This document shows positions 35,608-46,446 of a stretch of DNA of 64,000 nucleotides, in pieces. The stretch is from Rhynchosporium graminicola. Taxonomy: Eukaryota; Ascomycota; Leotiomycetes; Helotiales; Ploettnerulaceae. Positions within the stretch are counted from its first letter, which is position 1, and each line of letters starts with the position of its first letter. The DNA is taken from assembly GCA_900074885.1 (NCBI GenBank), contig FJUW01000002.1:943001-1007000 (forward strand), given 5' to 3'. The notes beneath the pieces are model-generated. The model ran no database searches. It saw only the letters and a program-made list of their open reading frames with translations, and had not been told where the DNA came from. The position numbers and the translations under genes are program-made.

Positions 35608-36064
35608 TTCCTCATCGACGATATGAGAAGATTGACCTCGAAAGTAGTGTTTCCAACTCGGTTTGTCCCACGCCTTTTCTCAACCCCTTCTCATATCGGA
35701 ACATGTGTCCTACTCAAAGCAGGAATACTCATCATATCAAATACAAAATTCAAGCTAATTTTTTATTAGTCTCACGTTTGAGAGATGCGGTTACCGGAAT
35801 TCGAAAGGCGCTCTTCCTCGACCTGCAGAGGAGCTTGAGATATCTTGGGATGTCGGATTGGAGGCTTGTTCGTGAAGGAAACATATCTGATACGGATTAC
35901 ATTGGATGGATTCGGGTCGATACTTCATGTTTTGCTTTTACAGCAAGTACCTATTTTGCTAAATCTCTACTCTTTGGAATGCTTTGGAATGACAAGATAT
36001 TCAAAGCCCAACTCCAACGAACTCCAAACACCAAGTCCATGCAAACTGTCCCTTCCTTAACAAC

Positions 36065-37104
36065 TTAACCTCTTTTACTCTTCTTAACAGGTTCAGCCTC
36101 GTCCTCACTAATCGCATCAATCTCCATTTCATCCTCCGAACCAGCCACATCCCTACTCCTCTTGAGACCCTTCATCTTCCTCGTCTGCAACTCCTTCAGA
36201 TCCTGTTTACCCAGATGTATCCTACCCATCTTATCACCCACAATATCCGTCTTGATATTCTTCTTCGGTCTCTCCTGGGTAGTCCTCGCCCTCTTCAATG
36301 CTTCCTGCAACATAATCTCGTCGGCCTCCTGGACTCTTCCGACCCTGAAATCCATCCTAGGTCCCATCTCCTCCACCTCAACCCTCGGCAGTTTCTGTCC
36401 ACTCCTCTTCGTCCGCATCAAGTAAATCCTCAAATGTACTTTCGGCTTCACTTCCTCCCCATCAATAGTGTCCCGCGCGCTGATGCTAACCATGTACTGC
36501 AGTCCCTCCACATCAACCTTATCCGCTGGCTCGCCCTTGAAGAAATCCGTAAAGAGGGATTTGACAAGCGTATACTCATTCGCAACCGGACTCTCAAACG
36601 GTGTGCCAGAGAAAAGTAACATAGGCTTCAAACCCACTGCACATTTCTTATTCTTAAATTGTGCCAGTGTCCTGAAGCTCTCAGCCTCGAGATACAGCTC
36701 CAGCATGTCAAGTACCTTGTGTCCATACATCCTCACGAATGTAATCGCATGTGGGCGCTTCTTACTGCTCGATCCAAAGACCAGTAAACTAGCATCGTTC
36801 TTCTCGGAGAAGAACTCTAGGGAGGCGGCGTCGTCGAAGGGGTGGATGGGGTTCTTCTTTGTGAACTTTTTAGCGAGCGGGATCCGCAATTGGTAGAGGT
36901 CGGTGAGCGCGTCTTGAGTGACTTGGGAACAAGATGTGCCGCGGAGGAAGAGGGCAGTTTTTGGATTCTCGATGGCTTTGGGAGCTTTTTTGTCGAGGGC
37001 TCGTTTGGAGCGGGCATTGCGCGGTTTGCTGGGCTGTGTTAGTTGAACTTCTTTCTCGATTTTGGGGCATTAGAGATTGGGAGAGCTTACATTTGGCGCA
37101 ACAT
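36065..37104 (-). CDS. RPF2: Ribosome biogenesis protein Rpf2 (Brix domain)
   Basis: Nucleolar Brix-domain factor that with Rrs1 loads the 5S RNP (5S rRNA, uL18, uL5) onto pre-60S particles. A 14-nt first exon, 37104-37091, joins 37028-36065 across intron 37029-37090; 325 aa. The joined start MLRQIKPRNARSKRALDK is the characteristic Rpf2 N-terminus. The Brix core follows: NPKTALFLRGTSCSQ, then ASLLVFGSSSKKRPHAITF, MLELYLEAESFRTL and LLFSGTPFESP. The C-terminus is basic then acidic (KKNIKTDIVGDKMGRIHLG, EDEMEIDAISEDEAE). The tiny first exon is easily missed by gene finders. Start codons of this gene and the divergent PXMP4-like gene are 503 bp apart. Confidence 0.96.
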
Positions 37105-37607
37105 CTTGAATTGACCTGCTGGCTTTACAAATCCGGTGTTTTGGTGACAATTAAATGGACTTATCGCAAGCTGGACGAAGCTGGTGCTCACCTCAGCATC
37201 TCAAAATCACAAATTCTCGCTATCAGAAAATTAAAGCGGGGCGATAGACAAACAGACCAGGCACTCACATTCATGCCTTATGGTCGCAGGCTTCACATGG
37301 GAAACGCGGGTGATTAATCCCTGCAGCGGGAATCTGTGGGGTGTCAGGGTGTTTGTTAGCTTGACCTCCAAGTTCCGTTCTCGAATGCCTCGTGCCGCTT
37401 CTATTCCACCGTTGAACCAAAGTACCTACGCTTCACATGAATACTCACTGTCGCAGATTTTTTGAAGACGATCTAAAAGCTTGGGAGAGTCTGTACAGAT
37501 GCCCAATCTGCGGTAGAAAAACTTTACTCTGCTGTGCGTACGCACAACACGAAGGGAATCGCAGTGTGAAGAGACGGAGAGTTGCCGAGGCTTAATCGGT
37601 AGAAATC

Positions 37608-38558
37608 ATGGCGACTGTTGACGCGGTTAAGGTTCATCTTCCCTTTCATTCCGAGTTTGTTTTCGAGGGCTTTGGACAGCAGCTGACCTCTACTATGTAG
37701 AAAGCGCTCGAGAGTGTAATCCTGAATCCTAAATATGCAGATTACCTCGCCGTCGTCAAAGCTGCCCGCAATGGCGCTGTTTACGGTGCCAAAGTCCGAT
37801 TTCCACATGCCTTGGTGTACGTCTTCCACTTTCTATCTACCCATTTACTTCCGCCTTATGTCTCGATCCTATAAGCCAGAGAATAAATAGCTGACAATAG
37901 CACGTAGCATGATATTTCTCTTCCGCTCCGGCACCGTCCGCGAAAAAGTCGCCCTTATCCTCCGCGCAACCAAAACTCACGCCCAGAATTTAGCGAAATA
38001 CGCGACGGTATACAAGTTGACGATGTTAGCGCTTAAGAATTTGGGAAATACGCCTGGGAAGGAAGGTGTCTATGATACTTTCTTTGCTGGGTTGTTGGGT
38101 GGATATTTGGTTTTCGGGAGGAGGAGTCGGCGAGGACATATCAGTAGTGTTAGTAAACAGATCGTGGTATTTGGTAAGTTACCCTTTTCGATGCATGTCC
38201 TAATATAATCTATGCTGTTGAAATCGAAAACGGCTCGGGCTGTGAGCCTTTGCTCTTACGATTGGAGGAGTACATGCTGACAAAAAGCCCTTCATTAGTA
38301 TTTGCAAGAGTTTGTCTCTCCCTCGCTGAACTCTCCATTAAGCCCTCCGTAGGCATCATCAAAGATTCAGCCCTTTCAAAACGGATAGGACACGACGCAT
38401 GGCCCGTTTTCGCGGCGTTAAGTTGGGGAAGCGTAATGTGGTTGTTTAGATGGTATCCTGAGACCGTGCAGAGTGGGCTGAGAAGTAGTATGGATTATAT
38501 TTATGTGCAGAGTGATCATTGGGATAGCTTGAGGAATTTCTTGATTTATAATAAATAG
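37608..38558 (+). CDS. Peroxisomal membrane protein 4 (PXMP4/PMP24)-like
   Basis: Member of the Tim17/Tim22/PMP24 family of peroxisomal membrane proteins; molecular role is not well defined. Exons: 37608-37625, 37701-37816, 37908-38173, 38299-38558; 219 aa. The joined protein reads MATVDAKALESVILNPKYAD, then AARNGAVYGAKVRFPHALV, MIFLFRSGTVREK and FFAGLLGGYLVFGRRS. The last exon has VFARVCLSLAELS and a Trp-rich end (WGSVMWLFRWYPE). The order and length match PXMP4 of animals and fungi. The third intron (38174-38298, 125 nt) is placed by joining KQIVVF to VFARV. The first exon is only 18 nt. Confidence 0.88.
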
Positions 38559-39370
38559 AGGAACATGGACATGGAGATGGGAGTGGTCGGTGTCGGAGAG
38601 GGTGGCATGGGAGGAAACGACTGGATGAGTTGAATGAGCCGAGTGGAATTGGTATTGTAGGATTTGCCATGAAGCCATGGAGGCACCTAGGCGCACGTAT
38701 ACCGGATGTTGGAGAATATGAATGCATTTTCAGGCCAGAGTAGACGAACGATGTCATTACATTACACTTCGAAGTATATGATTTATATAAGATCATCAAA
38801 CAAAAGACGTGTATACTATAGACTCCCCTTCTATATACACTCATCCTTAAGCACTTCAGAATTGTTGGGCCCGGGCTCGACACTCTTCAAACGCTCAAGA
38901 GTAAATACTCCGACCATAGAGTATTTCGGTGTCTGAGGCAAGGAAGATAGTAAACAAGAAGGGGAGCACGTGATCCCACCCGTCAAGGTGGTGGTCATCA
39001 AGGTCCCCGATTTTACATTCTCCTGAGTACAGGGAGGAAGATAAAAGAGATTCAGTGGCCCAAAATGTTGTATCAAATCATACATTCCAAGGAAGTCGTG
39101 AGACTTTGGGCGCACATCACCAATCCTGGCAAGGGCTCAAACTTGCTCACGAAGCGAGCGCACATCTCTCACATTTGCCTCAGACATTCTCAATTGTTCT
39201 CGTATGAAAGAAGACAGTCATTCATATAAGACTTTGCCCGATCTTTTTTTTCTAACCGGTTTGACCACAGAGTCCGTCTTTCCTTGGAATTTTTTTTCAA
39301 TATTTATTTCTCCCTTTGCACATCTCGTTCAGTTCAAACCATTCTCGCTTCGCGGACCCGAAAAGTAAAC

Positions 39371-40117
39371 ATGTCATCCACCACTTGCCTACAACATCCT
39401 ACCACCCAGCAGGATCTCAGAATGTCATCTAAAAACATCGCATCAATCAAATTACGCACTCAAACCACTTCCGACGTTCACCTCCTTACCAATCGAATAC
39501 CGCCATCACCAATACAAGTGATCCAACGAAGCACATCTTCCTTGCTCTTCCTTCCACTAGAGCTCATCCACCAGATAGTAATTCATTACTACCGCTCCCT
39601 TCCACCCATAAAAATAAGCCGAGAGAACCACAATTCTCCTCTGCACGCCAAGACACCACTCGCTCTATCTTCACCTCACTTCTCACGTTTGGTACCATCA
39701 TGGCTGTATTATCAAAACGCCACTTTTCATTTCCATGATCCAAATAACATGACATCATTCGCGGGCCTGCACAACCGCAGACAGGATGTCAGAAATGTCA
39801 GGATTTCGAGTGCCTTTGCAGGTTTCGGACGTGCCAAAGTCAACGCGAGAGTGGATTGGGTGTTTCGGCTGCTGGAGGCTTTTACCGCGTTGGAGGAAGT
39901 TCTGTTTGTTTTTGGTGATGAGTATGAGAGTGAGGAGGTTAGGAGTCATTGTGTGGTCGAGAATGCTTTGAGGGTGTGGTGGGAGTGCGTGGTTGATGCT
40001 GTTAGGGAGGGTATTGCTGTGAGGGGTCAGGAAAGAAGAGGGAAGAAAGCTATGTTGGTTTTGAGGGTTGAGTTTATGGACTTTAAGTGGAATGAGAATA
40101 TTTGTTCGGGGAATTGA
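39371..40117 (+). CDS. F-box-like protein, hypothetical
   Basis: Single exon, 248 aa from ATG 39371; upstream frame lacks ATG. After about 55 low-complexity residues there is a short F-box-like helix start (LLFLPLELIHQIVIHYY). A region resembling fungal orphan F-box proteins follows: SPHFSRLVPSWLYYQNATF, then RRQDVRNVRISSAF and LLEAFTALEEVLFVF. F-box proteins link substrates to SCF ubiquitin ligases through Skp1. The domain is truncated relative to typical F-box/LRR proteins, and the call rests on the LPLELI motif and layout. Confidence 0.5.
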   Translation: MSSTTCLQHPTTQQDLRMSSKNIASIKLRTQTTSDVHLLTNRIPPSPIQVIQRSTSSLLFLPLELIHQIVIHYYRSLPPIKISRENHNSPLHAKTPLALSSPHFSRLVPSWLYYQNATFHFHDPNNMTSFAGLHNRRQDVRNVRISSAFAGFGRAKVNARVDWVFRLLEAFTALEEVLFVFGDEYESEEVRSHCVVENALRVWWECVVDAVREGIAVRGQERRGKKAMLVLRVEFMDFKWNENICSGN

Positions 40118-40743
40118 ATGTTAAGTACTTGTTGTATACCGAACGGACGAGATATGGAGTTGATTGACATTAGAGAAGCACTGAAATTGTGACTCGAAAA
40201 TTTGAATGATGACAATGATCAGATACCAAGTCACCAAGACATCCCCTGAAGTTTTCAGCAGATGGTCATGAACGCCATGCTGTTCGGATAAGTGCGCTAT
40301 TGCATATCGATGCGGGAAAAATGTCTTACTGAAATCGACGTCGAATTCGAATGGCGTTGACACAATGTTTTCATCACATCGTGACTCGCCAGCTCGCCTA
40401 GCTCCTTCCTTACTGTAACCGAAATGTCGGACCGGCCGGGCGTTCCGTGACAATGGACGCGGGAGATCCATTAACCCGTTTACTCACCTACAACCAGGCT
40501 CTCAACCACAATGCTTTATCTCATTGAAAAGAAGTTAACTGTTTTCAGTAACTATCATATATTAATCTCGCCAGAAATCGGAGTCTAGCCATAGTTACAG
40601 CTGGGCGGATCCGCTCGAACCATCCAAGAAAGTCAGTATCTCTACGACCGCTGACAATACCGCTCCCCGCCATCGAAAGTTCACCTACCGGCCGAACGGA
40701 ATAATAATATCCTCATTCGTCAGGTACACAGGTAACGCCAGCA

Positions 40744-43087
40744 ATGACTTCCGGAACTGTAGTTGGCGATACGTTAGGTTTCCGTAATCATCAAGGTGTT
40801 AGGGCTTGCGTAGCCTGTAGGCAGATGAAGGTCAGTCAGTGACCGGCCGAGATCTGTCATCCTTCGGCTCTCCGTGTGGTATTGGTGTCTGGCATCAAAA
40901 TCGACAGCCAAGCTATAACATTGATAATGGTCCGAGCTTGAATCTTGCATAGTATCAATGACTAACAGTGATGTGAATAGATGAAATGTGAGGGCTCGGA
41001 AGATCCCCCATGTAGTCGGTGCTGCAAGGTTGGAAGGGATTGTATACCGCAAGCTTCTACACGACCAAAGGCAAAATCAGGATCAGCAACACAACAATAC
41101 CATGTGAATACGTATCAGGTAAGCACTAAATCCAAGCAAAACCAATAATCCATCAAATGTACATTTTATGATTCTCATGTTGAAAGCAAAATGAGACATT
41201 ATTAAGAAACTTGGACAGAATGTAACCCGACCTGCTACGAATGTAGCTACAGATCCTCTGCAAACAAACAATCCAAGATACATTCTGGATCAAGCACCTA
41301 GTGTGGATACTAGTACACAAGATGAGTCGGTCATACCCTCCATATACTCGACGCCACCTGTGAATGCCGTTCTGGAATCTCGAGGCAAAACATCGCCACC
41401 TAGCAACTTCGAGACAACAGTACTCAGAAAGCGCAAGAGATATTCTACGTACAGTCCAAGCAACTGGGTACCGACTCCGGGCTCGTCCAATATGGATGTC
41501 GATCGTACCCTTCTTTCCAAAACAGATATGAAAGAGATGATACAGCTGTAAGAGACAGGTCGATTACATCAAACCCATGCTGACCACAAACCTGTAGCTT
41601 TGTCCAACGCCATCTGCCGTTCACTAGTATCTTCCCACCAAAAGCCTTTGACGACCCAGATTCCTTGACTGAAACAACTTAAAGCTCGTTTACTGCATCT
41701 GTTTCGTCACTGCAAGGGACCTTCCCGGTGGAAAAGAAATGAGATCCCGACTACTACCCGAAGTTGCCAAAATTCCGAGAGGTGTATTATCGATGGAACC
41801 AGGTAATCACCATGATGATGAATTAGCAGCCTTGAGGTGCCTAGGCGTCCTCTCGCTCTACGCTGCTTTGACACCACCTTCTCGATCCTCCGACCCTTCA
41901 GCGAACTCAGAAGTCCAATTCTGGCATCTGAAATCTGTAATCGAAATGTATGGCACACGATTGGGACTGCATCGTTCTGTACAAGATCTCAGAGCGGAAT
42001 TACGGTCGGGTTCTCACAGGGTTATGGAATCTAAAGCCTTTCAGAAATACATATGTTGGCTAGCCATGTTTTGCGCTTCGCATCAGTATGTGTTGCTGCC
42101 TCAACCTTACTAACCTGCTGACTATTGATGATAGCACTTCCATCATCAGTGGTACACCGCCTACGATTCATATAGACTCATCAATACGCGCAGCACCAAA
42201 GTTGATGCAGGAAATCGGACAAATGTCCGAATGCAATCGCAATCTTTTCGGTCAGATCGACCTCAATCTCATATGGGAGAAGATATTTAATCTTGATATC
42301 CTTTGAACCGATATCTGACTGTTAGCAGGCAAGCGCACAGCACCCACGCCTGGGAGAGTGGTGGGCACCACCCGACTCCTCCGAGATAGTCGACGAAAAT
42401 TCAGTAGAAGCAGTTCTTGGAAACACAGATTGAGAAATCGACGCTTGGTACGTGAAATGGTCAGATTGTATCCGAAGCTCCGAGCAAGGATCTTTCCTCG
42501 ACTTCAATGCTCGGTTCACTCGATTCTGCATCACGAGCTACACGATCAAGTTTCTCCGAAATTCCTCTCATAATCTCACGCCTTTACAAAAAGACCAGAT
42601 ACGACGCTGCGTAGTGTGTGCGAATTGTGTTCTCCAATGGCCATTGAGTCGTAGTCCAATACAGAAAGATAGACTCCGTTTCGTGGATGATACATCGTGC
42701 GTGATGAATTCATTCTGTTGCCTCTTTATTATCTCGGTCTGCCAAGCTTACGCTGCCATAATACCCAATATCTTCGACCTCCTAGATAACGTCATCGAGA
42801 CAGCACATCTGATGGTCGACTTGCAAGTCGGGTTCGATGACAGTAATACGGTACATGTGCAAGGATCAACTATCCTCAAACGTGCGGAGTCGATGCGAAC
42901 AGCATTAGAAAGCTCGAGGGTGGTTGAGAGGCTTGTTCAAGATATTACTTCTTTGTCGGCGTTGGATGAGAATGGGTTGCAGGAGAATCAGGCGTTGTTT
43001 GAGGGTCTGGATTCGATATTGAACGAGGAGGGGTTCTTTGCTATGGAGCCTATTTGGGACTTTCCTTTGTTGTTCTCCAGTATGTGA
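40744..43087 (+). pseudogene. Zn2Cys6 transcription factor gene, disrupted
   Basis: Fungal binuclear zinc-cluster regulator. Exon 1 (40744-40830) ends inside the cluster (RACVACRQMK) and exon 2 (40981-41118) completes it (CEGSEDPPCSRCCKVGRDC). The cluster is split by an intron at the usual place. Exon 3 is 41207-41547; exon 4 starts 41598 with FVQRHLPFTSIFPPKAFDD. Near 41670 the frame shifts by one base into LVYCICFVTARDLPGG, a conserved middle-homology block. An intron starting at 42086 leads to exon 5 (42135 on; SIISGTPPTIHID). After IWEKIFN, near 42300, no GT donor links to the next coding stretch (RLGEWWAPPDSSEIVDE). That stretch meets TGA at 42431-42433 before WYVKWSDCI and a long frame to 43087. 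With three lesions the gene is probably inactive. Confidence 0.65.
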
Positions 43088-43585
43088 AAGATACTGAAAA
43101 CTTCTACATCGCAGCCAGACCGAGGATTGTCTACCAGCAAAACACGAGGAATATGGTAACCTTCTGATCAAAAGATTTTCCATGTAGGAATATGCTTCGG
43201 ATCACCATCCAAGGAGTGATGAAGCCTACGTTTTAAGTCAAAGCACAACTGAGCAGAATGGATAACGAGACACGAGTAACTGGGAGAAAGATATTTGTCA
43301 ATCGGGTAGGTGAAAGATGTGATAAAGGCTGCTTGCTGGGGCATCTGCTATCTAGAAAGCTAAGCTAGCTATAGAATGACTAGCAGGTGCATCCCAGTGG
43401 AAAGATGCTACCTTTCAAAACTAGCCCACAAAGACACAAGAATACGCCAAAATTCTCAGAAGGTTGAGTCCCATCAAGGCGACCAAATTTCAAATCTCTC
43501 AATCGCCACCACCCGAACTATCGCACAACATATCTCCTCTCCTATCATCGCAGCGCACATCACCCAGTATCGCGTTATACCCCCC

Positions 43586-43951
43586 CTAAAGTAGTAAAGC
43601 CCTCTCGCCACCAAAAGTACTCATCCCACTCGGTCCGTGATTCACAGCTCCAAATGCCTGTTTCCCATCTCTACTCGTACGCTTCTGTGTCTGCTTCTCA
43701 CTCTCACTTCCGGTTTTGGCTTCCTGATCCCGTTCGCGGGCTACTGTCGGAGAATCACTGAGGGAGGAGAGGAATTTCTTGGCTTTGCTTTTGAGTTTTG
43801 AGGGAGAGCGGGAGGAGGACTGTGTGTTGACGAGGGCTTTGCTGGATGAGAGGGAGGAGGCGGTGGAGTAGAGGGAGGGTGTGTAGGTTGGTTTTTGTGT
43901 GTGATGGGTGGTGGAGGGAGAGGGAGATGCTGAGGAGGGTTGGTTGGACAT
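43586..43951 (-). CDS. Small Ser-rich protein (121 aa), unknown function
   Basis: ATG at 43951. Single exon, dominated by Ser, Lys, Pro and Thr (KKFLSSLSDSP, SEKQTQKRTSRDGKQAFG), with a hydrophobic end (NHGPSGMSTFGGERALLL). The C-terminal NHGPSGM segment looks more constrained than the rest. No signal peptide or membrane segment. Low-complexity, probably disordered. The promoter side carries a two-copy tandem duplication with TC- and GA-rich motifs, which favours a real, regulated gene. Confidence 0.45.
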   Translation of the reverse strand: MSNQPSSASPSPSTTHHTQKPTYTPSLYSTASSLSSSKALVNTQSSSRSPSKLKSKAKKFLSSLSDSPTVARERDQEAKTGSESEKQTQKRTSRDGKQAFGAVNHGPSGMSTFGGERALLL

Positions 43952-43980
43952 TCTGAAGACGGTGATAAGAGGTGGAGTTT

Positions 43981-44210
43981 GATGTGAATAAGTGGTGATT
44001 ATGTAGAGAGTCTCTGTAAGACAGACTTTTATTTAGATTGAATGTCGACTTGGTAGAAACGTGAAGAGAGAAGAGAGGTAGTCGATGAGTGTAGGAAGTA
44101 GAGGTGGATGTGAAGAAGTATTTATGTTGTGCAGAGTCTCTGTAAGACCACAAGTTCTATTGACGATTGAGTGTTCGTTTGGTGATCGATGAGTGTAGGA
44201 AGCGTGTCAG
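43981..44210. repeat. Two-copy diverged tandem duplication upstream of the small Ser-rich gene
   Basis: The segment starting 43981 (GATGTGAATAAG) recurs from 44107 (GATGTGAAGAAG), both leading to GAGTCTCTGTAAGAC (about 44008 and 44134). A second shared block, CGATGAGTGTAGGAAG, occurs at about 44083 and 44188. The offset falls from 126 to about 106 bp along the copy, so indels have accumulated. It lies immediately 5' of the start codon at 43951 and may duplicate promoter elements. Confidence 0.6.
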
Positions 44211-46440
44211 ATGAGATGATATTTCCCGCAACAGGCGAGCCTTAAAATACTTATATACACAATCTCCACCCCTCTTCTACCATATTTTGATTGAGGAATA
44301 ATGGAAACCAGGTAAAGGAACTACGCAAGCTTCCTTACGCAACCTCAGTGCCAAAATATCGCTGCCTGGGTAGGGTGGGATAGACGAAGCACCCCTATCT
44401 CGTTCCATTCCACGCACTTGCAATCTTGTACCTGCCTTACCGTAAAAAACGCACCAAAAATGAGCCACATCATGAAGATAGGTAGGTTAGCTTCGAAAAC
44501 CCAGCAATTCACCTACTTCCCGATCGAGCTCCCCGTCTGGCGTTCACCCGCGATTATTACGCATCACAAGTCGATTCGGACCCCACTTTCTAGGCAGCTA
44601 AATTACAACAAATGTTTTTTTTTTTTTTGCAAGTACGCAATAAGATGCAACGCGAGAGAACCTTCCCTATCTTTCATCTCCGAGTGAGAAGGAAAGCGTT
44701 TGAATGACGAGACAGGCTGATGAATTTGCTGCAGCGTTTTAGGGTAGCAGTATAGGTCGGTTTGTGGGAAAATCCGCGGACAGCGAGTTCGTCCGTAATC
44801 AATTTAGTATATGTTTTTCAAGTCAAAGTTCATTCAACTACAAAAACAAAGACAGGGATTTTTCCTAACAAAATGGTCTCGAAAAATTAGGTATTGATAT
44901 CGATAACCTTTTCTTACCTCTTGAAATTAACGTAATGGAGTGAGATTGGAACAGACAAGTGGTGAGTTGATTGATAGATTGGTAGGACGCGATATTAGAA
45001 AACGTCAAACTTTTTTGGCTTACTTGAAGGCTCGTACGAGTTGAAAAGGTTATAAGATTTGAAATTCCGCGACTTTTTCGTCGAGTTTAGGTGTTCGGCC
45101 GGACCAACTCCAGATCCGCGGACAACTCGATTGCACGCAGCATCAAGTCGGCTCGTGGGAAACTAATCACTCAATACTGCCACAATGGAAGTCTTGAATA
45201 CTACTATTGGAAGCACGAGATCAGTCTGTAGCACACAAATAGTACCTGCCAATCCATTTGGGGAATTCTTTGAAGCTACACATTTCACAGATTGCTTGGT
45301 CCCTTATCAAAGGCAAGATCTCACTTTCGGATTTCACAATGGAAGTGTGTGAAGGCATTGTTTCGCATTGTTGACCAATAGACTTGGAATTCTGCGAGAC
45401 GTCCATTCTTAACTTAGTCAAGCTTTCATTCGGGGTGGGAAGCAAGTGCGTACGGCGTGCTTGTTTTGGTTCGCCTAGTACCTGGGCACTAGGCGCTGCT
45501 GCTATCGGGTCGTAAGCGAATAGAAAACACGTTTAAGCGGTAGCCTAGTCTAACCTAACGTGCAAATGAGCAGATCTCCACTCCACTGCGTCAACGTTAC
45601 CTTACTTGTCTGTCCAAGATGAACAGAGGGAGAGACGAACGACAATTAATGGCTGCCTATATCGTGCATGAATTTTTACGAATCTTATTTTCAACGAGAG
45701 ACGAATTTTCGATCTGGGTTTTGCTTTTCGATAGAGAATTTCCTTGCTTGCTTGAGGTATCACTAATCAATCTTAGACTTGGGCACTATAAAAGCTACGG
45801 ACATGAAAGATCTTGGATAGACTCGTGTAGCTGGAGCTCCTTACCTATGTAAGCAGATAGATCGGCCTTTGAGAAGGTGGCTTTTCCAAGTTTACTGCAA
45901 TTTCTTCAAAGTCAAAGATTGATTCTCTACACCTCGGAGAAACAAACAGCACAGGATATTGCCTACTCCAAAATTTCGACTTCAGATACCTGAGATAATG
46001 AAATGGCGAATGATTCCCTCTTTGACAGAGACGAGCATATTTAGCTTCGAACGAGTATCGAGGTCGTTGTGTGTTGGTAACTTACTGTACTGTAATGGAT
46101 AGACAATCAGTCAGTCGTATTTACAAGGCTGATTAAGGGTGTGGAGGCTCTAGAGGCGTAAGTAAGATGGAGGGATTCCATAGCCGTCTTATTCCTATCA
46201 CTCCGTTATTGCAGAACGGATGGAGGCTTTCCGTGCGGCAAGTGTGTCTAATTTGACATGATCAACTTCTCTCACCACAAGCTAGTGGGAGGGGTAATCG
46301 TGCCTTGTTCACGTTGTACAGTAGCTGCTTCACCCGAATTATATTGAGGATCGATCACGACCGAGGAAAAATCGCTAGCAAATCCCACAGCCACTTCCAC
46401 GAATACGCTACACCCTGATACAATCACAACTCGATCACAT
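44211..46440. other. Intergenic, no gene seen
   Basis: About 2.2 kb with no ORF worth calling. It contains a 15-base T run near 44612-44626. Composition is AT-rich without clear repeats. Presumably the promoter of the Ser-rich gene at one end and the 3' region of PSO2 at the other. Confidence 0.45.
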
Positions 46441-46446
46441 CAAACC

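Noticed and set aside
42296..42340. U12-type AT-AC intron in the disrupted zinc-cluster gene
   Set aside because: ATATCCTTT matches the donor, but there is no TCCTTAAC branch site, the intron would be about 43 nt, and Pezizomycotina are generally thought to lack the minor spliceosome.
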